A DNA stretch of 64,000 bases from Chitinophaga sp. (GTDB taxonomy: Bacteria > Bacteroidota > Bacteroidia > Chitinophagales > Chitinophagaceae). A program made the translations under genes and the position numbers. This document shows, in pieces, positions 46,442-55,000 of this stretch. Numbering within the stretch: the stretch's first letter is position 1; every line of letters starts with the position of its first letter. Below the pieces are notes generated by a model, which made no database searches, had not been told where the DNA came from, and was given only the letters and a program-made list of their open reading frames with translations. Location of the stretch: contig NZ_JAFAIX010000014.1 of the NCBI RefSeq assembly GCF_019236475.1, positions 276,038-340,037 on the forward strand. The letters run 5' to 3'.

Positions 46442-48283
46442 ATGAAAAAATGTTTGCTGTTACTATTACTGGGAGCCAGTAGTAGTGCCTATGCCCAGAA
46501 AGTATACCAGATTCGAGCCGACAGTGTTCGTATCTACAATGTTTGTGATACCGCCGAACTTATTCTTGAAAATAGAACTTCAGGTGTAAATGGCTACCTG
46601 TATAATAAAGGTAACGGCCGTACGGAGTTCAAAAAAATCAAACTACAACAGATAGGCAATTCTAAAATCGCTATTGTCGGACAAGATACGTTGGACCTGA
46701 GCACCATGCCAGGAATTGGTGGCGTACAATCTATTTACCGAGAAGGAGATCAGATTAAATATGTAAAAAATGGTGCGGTATACGCCATAGATGCCCCCGC
46801 AAGTGAAACCCTCGCAAGCGTTACGGCGAGAGGCGCCACTTCAAATGCAGATATATTGGTAAATAATTCCATCAGGTCTTATCGGGCAACTGTACTAGAA
46901 GATACACTATATGCCAGAGGAAACTTTGAAGCTAGAAGTGACGGCTTTCCATCATATGGTTTTCACCGACCTGGAAGCTCAGCGGCTGCCATCTATCTGG
47001 CAGACAAAGACCAGTTGCGCATCAAGAGCCATTTAGGTCCGGATGGACTGATTTGGCATTCTGCAAACGATGGTGCAGGTTCTGGCCTCGATGCAGATGT
47101 GGTACGTGGCATGGCGCCTGTAACCAGTGCAGACCCCAATTCTATTGTGGCCAGGGATCAAAATGGATTTATCTTTTCCCACTATTTCAATACCCATGCG
47201 CCGCTGGAGTACGAAGCAAACATTACACGCATTTTTGCAGGTTATGACGGTTATATCAGACCTGTAGATGTTAAATCTGTACGTAGGTTTCTAGAAATGC
47301 CACTCACAGGTGAAACCCTTGCTAGTATTACTGCGAGAGGTACTACTTCAGATTCCAGCATTCTTATAAACAATACCATCAGATCTTCCCGACAAACCAT
47401 TTTCGGAGACTTCCTCTACTCCGCTGCCAACTATGAGGCAAGAAGTAATACCAATCCTGCTTATGGTTTCCATAAACCTGGCGTATATGGACTAGCACTA
47501 TATCTCTCAGACAATAACCAACTGAGAATAAGAAACCATTGGGGACAGGATGCATTACTCTGGCACTCCGAAAACGATGGCGAAGGTTCTGGACTGGACG
47601 CGGATCTACTAAGAGGAAGATATCCAGATGTATGGGGTTATGCCAATACGATCGCACTCAGGGATCAAGAGGGAAACTTGCAGTTTGTAAATGGACAACA
47701 GCATAGTGGAGGTTTATACTGGGGATTTAACTCTGATGAATGGCGAATATTTGTGGAGTCTTATCAGGATACGCCTTCCGGCAATCTAATATTTGAAACT
47801 AGGGACAATGGTGATGAAGGCTGGCTGTTTAGAAGCAATGCCACTGCCGGTCCTGGACTGAAGGATGTATTGAAATTCAACAGAGACAACCTCAATTTCG
47901 GTTCCGTTTTTAACCTGGATGCTGCTGGTAATATCAACACCTCCGGAAATATGTATGCTACTTCTTATTATCAGACTTCTTTGAGAAGTCTTAAAAAGAA
48001 TATTGCACCGCTTTCTTATTCTGCATTAGCAGTTTTAAATAAAGCGCAGGTTCGTTCTTTCCAATTCAAGGCAGATACAACTGGAAAAACCAATATCGGA
48101 TTTATTGCGGATGAAGTGCCGGATGAAATGTCTACTCCTGGTCGTAAAGGTGTAGACCAGGCCAGCACCGTAGGTTTGCTGGTAAAATCCGTACAGGAAT
48201 TAAGTAAGAAAAATGAAGCGCTCGAAGAAAAAGTAAAGCGATTGGAAACATTGATTGAAAAGCTAGTCGCCGAAAAAAAATAA
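46442..48283 (+). CDS. Secreted phage-fibre-like protein with peptidase S74 chaperone domain, 2
   Basis: A 613-aa paralogue of the previous gene with the same signal peptide type (SSAYAQ) and head. The shaft contains an internal duplication: a block starting ETLASVTARGATS at about residue 122 recurs as ETLASITARGTTS at about 291, each running on for some 105 residues to GSGLDAD. The ETL-x-SVT-x-RG motif is common in phage tail fibres. The S74 domain begins at Ser513 with Lys518 (SLRSLK) and ends in a coiled coil. The two genes are 92 bp apart and probably form one unit, perhaps giving homotrimers with different shafts. Confidence 0.9.
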   Translation: MKKCLLLLLLGASSSAYAQKVYQIRADSVRIYNVCDTAELILENRTSGVNGYLYNKGNGRTEFKKIKLQQIGNSKIAIVGQDTLDLSTMPGIGGVQSIYREGDQIKYVKNGAVYAIDAPASETLASVTARGATSNADILVNNSIRSYRATVLEDTLYARGNFEARSDGFPSYGFHRPGSSAAAIYLADKDQLRIKSHLGPDGLIWHSANDGAGSGLDADVVRGMAPVTSADPNSIVARDQNGFIFSHYFNTHAPLEYEANITRIFAGYDGYIRPVDVKSVRRFLEMPLTGETLASITARGTTSDSSILINNTIRSSRQTIFGDFLYSAANYEARSNTNPAYGFHKPGVYGLALYLSDNNQLRIRNHWGQDALLWHSENDGEGSGLDADLLRGRYPDVWGYANTIALRDQEGNLQFVNGQQHSGGLYWGFNSDEWRIFVESYQDTPSGNLIFETRDNGDEGWLFRSNATAGPGLKDVLKFNRDNLNFGSVFNLDAAGNINTSGNMYATSYYQTSLRSLKKNIAPLSYSALAVLNKAQVRSFQFKADTTGKTNIGFIADEVPDEMSTPGRKGVDQASTVGLLVKSVQELSKKNEALEEKVKRLETLIEKLVAEKK

Positions 48284-48589
48284 TTTACCCATTGGACTAA
48301 GCTTGGTCTGTCGCTAAGCTTAATCCGATGGCATCATGTCTAAATATATTTTTTATGATACCCAATTATTCATCTGATTAAGCAATGGTGCAACCATTTA
48401 GACATGGTTGTTCCCACCTTGATAAATTAAATTCAATTATTTTTTTCAGCAAGACCCTCTGTAGCCTTGGGGTTGCAATAAATAATTGATTTTCATTTTG
48501 AATTTAACAGGTATTACCTAATTTTGTCGCGGGTAAAACCTATATTTTAAAAAAGACGACCATCATCAGTTAGCCCGATTGTTAATGTT
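48284..48589. other. Intergenic region with weak hairpin and a good promoter
   Basis: Directly after the second S74 gene a hairpin with one mismatch (48294-48326, arms GGACTAAGCTT and AAGCTTAATCC) may terminate transcription, although no T tract follows. The rest holds the promoter listed separately. No gene is visible. Confidence 0.5.
48497..48526 (+). promoter_or_regulatory. Bacteroidota-type promoter of the secreted protein operon
   Basis: TTTG (48497-48500), an 18-bp spacer and TAATTTTG (48519-48526) match the -33/-7 consensus of the Bacteroidota primary sigma factor closely. Transcription would begin about 48533, some 55 bp before the GTG start at 48590. It is the best promoter seen in the window and probably drives all following + strand genes. 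Confidence 0.65.
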
Positions 48590-50890
48590 GTGAGAGCCGT
48601 AGCCATAATAATATTATCCCTATTATCTATCCTAGGAGCCAACGCGCAGGTAAAAAAGTTTCCGGAGGCAAAAAATGCGATAGATACTGTGTGCTACTTA
48701 GCACATACAGATCGTTGTAAAACAATGATTCCAATCCCTGTGACCATATATGCTGGACCATTAGGGGATACCCGCTTGCCCAGTATAAGGGAACGTAAGC
48801 CCATGGCCCCTTCTCCAGTGGTAAAACGAGATCCATTCCTGCAAATTCATGGTAACGTAACTTACGATGGATATTATCAATCCAACAGTGATACGCCATA
48901 CCTCGAAAAAGATATTTATCAGCATACCCTAACAACAAACCTGGATATCACAGTTAAAAATCAGTATCCATTACACTTGGCATTCAGCACCAGTAAAGGG
49001 AATTCTGTTTTGTTTCGCAATCTTACCGGTATCAATCTCCATTATACCAACAGAGATTTTAAACAGATGCTAATGGATAAAGCCAAAGGTTGGGAAGCTG
49101 GAAAATTGAAACAGTTGAAAGAACTGGATACCATTAAATCCAAGCTAGACATTGGCTGGACGCAATTACAATTACTGAAATCCTGGTTTAACTCGCCCGC
49201 CCAACTACAACGAATGGTGGAGGCGAAAGAACACGATTATAATTTGCGGTATAGAGACTCGCTCCCTGTGGATATAAAAAGTTTACCACGTTACGCATTC
49301 GGAAAGGTTTTACAACCCTTGGCGGACTTAAAGAAAAGCCGGTTCGGAGGCAGTGATAGCGCGGTGGCAAAGCTTCGGAAAGAATATGAGGATAAACAGC
49401 ACCAGTTGGACTCAGTACAATTAGCCTACGATAACTTATTGAAATTATATAACAAGAAAAAAATTGCAGTCGGTAATAAGAAAGCGTACTTATTGGGTGC
49501 GTTGCAAAACAGTAAGAATGATGGTGAACTAGTATCTGAGTTATCAAGTATGAATTTGCCTGATTCTGTTTTACCGCCAGGATACAAGCTGCTCCTATCG
49601 ATGAAATCCATAGGAATCGGCAGAACGATGGTGGATTACAGTGAACTTACCGCCAAAAATATCAGTATCACAGGCGTACAGGCCGAATTCAATCCCTCTT
49701 GGTATCTTGCCTTCGCGACGGGTGCTGTAGATTATCGGTTCCGCGACTATATCGTCAATGCGAACCGTCCTAAACAATACCTGAATATCATCAGAGCCGG
49801 TGTAGGACAGAAAGAAGGCAACAACCTTATTCTATCTTTCTATACAGGTAAAAAGCAGGTATATAACGTTAACACGGGTACGCCAACAACGGGTACTGTA
49901 GAAATGCCAGACTACAAAATCATGGGATTATCCTTGGAAGGTAGGTGGCAGATCAACCGCTATAACTATGTGATTGGAGAAGTAGCCAAATCTTCTACCC
50001 CCTATTACCAGCGAGCTGCCAGCCACGAAAGCGTAGGTGGAAGTATGATGCAGTTCAACAGCCACCACAACGAAGCGTTTTCAGTAAGTACGTTTAGTTA
50101 TATACCCAAAACTGCTACCCGTATATCTACTATGTATAAACTCTTAGGATCGGATTTTCAGTCGTTCAGTTTGTACGCTAGTGGAAGTCAACAAATAGTT
50201 TGGTCATTGAAAGCCGAGCAACCGTTTTTCCATAAACAGTTAACCCTTATTGGTAGCGTAAAACGGAATGCATACAACAATATTTTTGATAGCACCAATT
50301 ATAGTAGCAAAACGATTTTCAAAAGCATCCAGGCAACTTTCCGTCGTAAAAACTGGCCGGTAGTTTCTCTCGGATATTTCCCATCATCTCAGCTCACCAA
50401 AACAGAGAATGATAGGTTTATAGAGAACTTATTCTATACACTGGTAGGTACCGCGAGTTATTATTATACCCACAAAGGTATTGGCATGAACTCCATGTTA
50501 TCTGCAACCAGGTTCTATAATAAGCAAACGGATTCCAGTTTCGTTTATTTCAACAGTACGAATGTCCAGTTCATGCAAACATTCTTTGTGAATGCCCTGA
50601 CCCTATCCACTGGCGTTTCTGCAGCCGTTAACCAAGAGTATGCTTTATATGGAGCCGATGGCAATGCACAATACCGAATAAATAGATGGCTGGAAATTGG
50701 TGGTGGTGTGAAATATAACTATCAAACCGTTTTTGAGAATAAACAAATGGGCTATTCTGGAAATGCAAAAATAAGTATCCCTAAAATCGGCGAATTCGGA
50801 CTGATGGCAGATAAGGGATTTGTTCCTGGTGTAAATAAACAACTCGTTCCAAATAAAACAGGCCGTTTAACCTATACTAAAATATTTTAA
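48590..50890 (+). CDS. Exported protein with probable outer-membrane beta-barrel
   Basis: A 766-aa protein starting with GTG, since no in-frame ATG precedes the signal peptide (MRAVAIIILSLLSILGANAQ). Residues about 150-310 are helical and charged, probably a periplasmic coiled-coil domain. From about 340 to the end amphipathic beta strands alternate, as in outer-membrane barrels, though the C-terminus (TGRLTYTKIF) only partly fits the barrel end signature. No named family is recognised. It is the first gene of a run of exported proteins 9 bp apart from the next, so it may be the transport or anchoring component for the RHS-like proteins downstream. Confidence 0.75.
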   Translation: MRAVAIIILSLLSILGANAQVKKFPEAKNAIDTVCYLAHTDRCKTMIPIPVTIYAGPLGDTRLPSIRERKPMAPSPVVKRDPFLQIHGNVTYDGYYQSNSDTPYLEKDIYQHTLTTNLDITVKNQYPLHLAFSTSKGNSVLFRNLTGINLHYTNRDFKQMLMDKAKGWEAGKLKQLKELDTIKSKLDIGWTQLQLLKSWFNSPAQLQRMVEAKEHDYNLRYRDSLPVDIKSLPRYAFGKVLQPLADLKKSRFGGSDSAVAKLRKEYEDKQHQLDSVQLAYDNLLKLYNKKKIAVGNKKAYLLGALQNSKNDGELVSELSSMNLPDSVLPPGYKLLLSMKSIGIGRTMVDYSELTAKNISITGVQAEFNPSWYLAFATGAVDYRFRDYIVNANRPKQYLNIIRAGVGQKEGNNLILSFYTGKKQVYNVNTGTPTTGTVEMPDYKIMGLSLEGRWQINRYNYVIGEVAKSSTPYYQRAASHESVGGSMMQFNSHHNEAFSVSTFSYIPKTATRISTMYKLLGSDFQSFSLYASGSQQIVWSLKAEQPFFHKQLTLIGSVKRNAYNNIFDSTNYSSKTIFKSIQATFRRKNWPVVSLGYFPSSQLTKTENDRFIENLFYTLVGTASYYYTHKGIGMNSMLSATRFYNKQTDSSFVYFNSTNVQFMQTFFVNALTLSTGVSAAVNQEYALYGADGNAQYRINRWLEIGGGVKYNYQTVFENKQMGYSGNAKISIPKIGEFGLMADKGFVPGVNKQLVPNKTGRLTYTKIF

Positions 50891-50899
50891 AAGTACGAT

Positions 50900-51976
50900 A
50901 TGAAGAGGACCTTATACCTCCTGTTAATGTTACTATCCTTTCGTTCATTCGGACAAGTCACGATGACACCTCAGCTTCCGCCTGCGGGGATATTGATGAA
51001 AGCCCAGTTGTGGAATATGATCCTGGTATCTGGCTCACAATCGCCTGTTAGTGTACAGGTAGCTGTCCGCCTGATGGATGCGACCACCAATCAACCCCTC
51101 TTGACGGGTATCACCAAGGAAATTGTACTGACGCGAGGCGCCAAGCAATTACAGGCTGGAGATTTCATGCCAATACAGTATGAGTATCTGAGTAACAGTA
51201 TTGATCGCAGTGCCAATGCCACGCTTCCTGCAGGAAGCTACCTGGTATGTTATAGTCTGATCCTGTCAGATAATAAACACCAGCAGATTGGAGATGATTG
51301 TGTTCCATTTGTAGTGGAGCCTGTGAGTCCACCTGTATTGAACATGCCTGCAGACGGTAGCTTACTGGATACTCGTGCACCGCAGTTTACTTGGATCCCT
51401 CCTGCCCCATTGAATATGTTTACCGATCTAAATTATGATATGGTGATTACTAATGTAAGAGATGGGCAGTCGCCGCAGGAAGCTATTCAGCAGAACATTC
51501 CTGTTTATCGTGGTAGATATCTGAAGAATATTTTTGTTAACTACCCTACTTCCGGTACCCCACTGGATACTGGCGTAAACTATGCCTGGACGATCACTGC
51601 CCGTAACGGTGCTTTATTTGCGGCGCAAGCAGAGGTATGGACCTTTAAAATAAAAGGTATCGACAAAAAAGTAATTGATAATAACAGTGCGTTTGTACAG
51701 TTGCGTAGAGAGCTGGATGCAGCCGTTGTAACGGTGAAAGGCTCCGTGAATGTGGTGTATGTCAATGAAGCAGGCGATAACAGTACCCGTTATGAGATTA
51801 TCTCTTCTGAAAATAATACGCAAGTATATAACAATACCATATCCCTGGAGAGAGGGGAAAACAGGATAAACTTACCACTGCAAAGAGTAGGATTGAGATC
51901 AGGAGCATCTTATTTGCTGCGACTGAGAAACAGCCGAAATGAAACTTGGCAGTTAAGATTTATCTATTCAGAATAA
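50900..51976 (+). CDS. Exported beta-sandwich protein, 358 aa
   Basis: A signal peptide ending SFGQ is followed by two or three beta-sandwich modules. The segment PPVLNMPADGSLLDTRAPQFTWIPPAP near residues 148-175 and the later GVNYAWTITARNGALF resemble in order and spacing the PPIINLP...NVMFQW...NNYAVQVQA segments of the FN3 protein at 41966-44221. It is thus a shorter relative of that protein. It lies between the barrel-like protein and the 1891-aa RHS-like protein. A chaperone or surface adaptor role for the large neighbour is suggested by position. Confidence 0.8.
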   Translation: MKRTLYLLLMLLSFRSFGQVTMTPQLPPAGILMKAQLWNMILVSGSQSPVSVQVAVRLMDATTNQPLLTGITKEIVLTRGAKQLQAGDFMPIQYEYLSNSIDRSANATLPAGSYLVCYSLILSDNKHQQIGDDCVPFVVEPVSPPVLNMPADGSLLDTRAPQFTWIPPAPLNMFTDLNYDMVITNVRDGQSPQEAIQQNIPVYRGRYLKNIFVNYPTSGTPLDTGVNYAWTITARNGALFAAQAEVWTFKIKGIDKKVIDNNSAFVQLRRELDAAVVTVKGSVNVVYVNEAGDNSTRYEIISSENNTQVYNNTISLERGENRINLPLQRVGLRSGASYLLRLRNSRNETWQLRFIYSE

Positions 51977-52030
51977 CCTGTATTCTAAGTAAAAAACGAA
52001 GTCCTTATACCTATTAAACATAGAAAAGAA

Positions 52031-55000
52031 ATGTTGCTGACTTTTGGAGAGAAAAAGAAGAAAGTAATAGCTATTGTGTTGTTGACTACCATGTATTTCC
52101 AGGCCATTATTCCTGCTTATGCATTAGGCGGAAGCAGACATCCATTGGCTGCGCGAATAATAGCTCCCCCATCTGGAACGGTGAATGCGAATCCTTTAAC
52201 AGTAAATATGCCTGCTGCTGCAACACGCGAAGAGGTAAATACTGCGGCTATGGCTCCCAAGGCCATGGAGAAATTGGATGGTGGTCCAACGCAGCCGGAA
52301 TTTGCCACGTATCAACCTGTAGGCGCTACTAATATGGTGGACCTGTTTACGGGAGATTTTAACTACAATATTCCCTTGATAGATGTGGATGGTTATCCGC
52401 TGTCTATCGGATACAGTGGTAATGTCAATATGTCCCAGGAAGCTAGCTGGGTAGGCCTTGGGTGGAATATCAATCCTGGTACCATTCAACGTAACATGAG
52501 AGGTTTACCGGATGATTTTGACGGGACAGATGAGGTTAAAAAGACGATTAGTATAAAACCTAACACCACAGTTGGTGCAGGCTTAAGGGCCTCCTTTAAA
52601 GTATTTAATCAGGAATTATTTAAACCAACTTTAAGTTATTCTCTTTTTAAAAATAACTACAGAGGTTGGGGTATGGAGATGGGAGCGAACGTGAGTATTA
52701 ATGCCGGAGAGAAAGCCGTAGGGCCACTTTCAGGAGGATTAGGTATTTCCAATAACAGCCAAGATGGTCTTTCCTTTAATCCCTCTATAGCTTTGACTTA
52801 CGGTTCAATTTCATCTAAGGATAATGTGTTTAGTGGTAATGTGTCAATGGGAGCAAGTTTCAGCACGCGTAGTGGTTTAAAATCAACGCAATTCTCAGGT
52901 GGAATGACCATGTCAAAGAGGACCCAGGAGATTGCAGCACGCAAGCGTGCTGAAATCACAAATAAAGAAGATAAACGAATACCTGGTTTGGAAAAGATCA
53001 TGGAACATGGCATTAAGGGGCAGGGTATTTCAAGCACATTAGCCAGCAATATTTCATATGCCTATCCATCCTCCATACCATCTTCCGGTTTACCTTATAC
53101 CTCCTATTCATATAGTGGTAGTTTTGATTTAGGTCTGGAACTTTTTGGAACTTTTAGCTCTGTAGGTATAAATGGTTATGTAAGCAAGCAATATATTGCT
53201 CCTGGAGATACTTCAAAATCTTATCCTGCCTATGGGTATTTCAACATGGAAGGTGCTTCGAAGAACCCGCTTGCATTACAGGACTATAACCGCGAACGTG
53301 AAATTCCGATGAAGGCCTCCATCCGAAATATTGGTTTGCCATATTATACCCCGGATTTGTTCTCCATTAGTGGTGAAGGCACAGGAGGTATGTTCAGGGC
53401 TTACCGAAACGATATAGGATATGTGAATGATGTACGCATGACAACTAAAAGTAACTCCGCAAGCTTCGGGCTAAACGTTGGTACTGCGTCACTTATTCAT
53501 CTCGGCGCTGATGTTAATGTTATCAATAGCTATTCTGATGACAGAGCCTGGACAGACCTCAACAGAATGGCTGAAAATACCAAATTTACCAAAAGTGCTG
53601 GCTTATATGAGTCCTTCTATCTGCGCAATGTGGGTGAAATGGGAAAAAGTGATCAGACGTATTTCGATAAATTTGGAGGTACAGACATCGTTGTTCCTGA
53701 ACTGAAGGGTAACAATACAAAAAATATCGGAACCACTGGCAATCTCTTAAGGTATGTAGGTGGGTCAGTAAGGGAAAAAATCCCTGTTACACAGGCCGCT
53801 ACCTCGCGTACAGATCGTGCAAAGCGCTCGCAGGTGATTACTTATTTAAGTGCTGACGATGCCAGTAAGGCTGGTTTCTCTAAATATATTGAGAACTATG
53901 CTATTAATACGTATCCTATTAATTCATGCATCAATGTACAGGAGGATATTGGAACACAACAGGGCTTGGATGCTGACTTTTATTCTTATGAAAACATAGA
54001 TCCTAAGAGATTCCTGAAACGTTATCACCTAGGCAATTTTGTATTTAGAACGGTACCTGAGTTAAAAAAGCTTAATTATATTAATGAACAGTTAAACACC
54101 AAAGATGATGATCTTCCTCATAATGAGAACTCCTGGTTTTCGTTCAGAGCAAAAGGAAGATTCCTGGCACCATTTACAGGCATATACAAGATACATGGTG
54201 AAGTGGATGATGAGATGAAGGTCTCTTTTAATGGTGTACCATGGATGCATGTGCATTTTGGTGAAAGGAAAGATACCACCATCAACCTGGAATCCGGAAA
54301 ATATTATGACTTTGATCTTTTCTACAATAACGGACCTGATGCTGGTAGTCTTTTATTCACGATGATATGCGATGGAAAAGCCGTTGACATGTCAGCCTTT
54401 TCTGTTATCGATACATTGGTACAATATAAAATCAGTGACTCCCTTGTACTGGAGAAAAGGATTAACAACTTCCGTAAGAAGAACCACCTGTCAGAAATCA
54501 ATGTGATGAATCCTGATGGGAAGAAATATATATACGGTCTTCCTGTATATAATACTTATCAAAAAGAAGCAACTTTCTCTGTAGAGCAATCTAATGGTAA
54601 TACAAACACCGGTTTGGTAAAATATACTCCCGGTGAAAACGATGCCACAATAAATAAATCTGGTAATGAGCGTTACTATTCTGCGGAAGAAATTCCTGCA
54701 TATGCTCACTCCTTCTTGTTGACAGCCATTCTGTCGCCTGACTATGTCGATGTGACTGGTAATGGTGTTAGTGACGACGATTTTGGAACAGCTGTTAAAT
54801 TTAACTATACCAAGGTAGCAGGCATCAATAATCCTTATAAATGGAGAATCCCTTATTCAGATAGTGCTAACTATAATGTTGGTTTGAGATCTGACTTCAC
54901 GGATGATAAAGGCAGTTATGTTTATGGTGAAAAGGAACTGTGGTACTTGAACTCGATTGTATCGAAGAATATGGTGGCGACCTTTAAGCTGGAAGACAGA

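Noticed and set aside
44745..48283. Prophage tail-fibre genes
   Set aside because: Both proteins have Sec-type signal peptides and no capsid, terminase, integrase or other tail genes are nearby.
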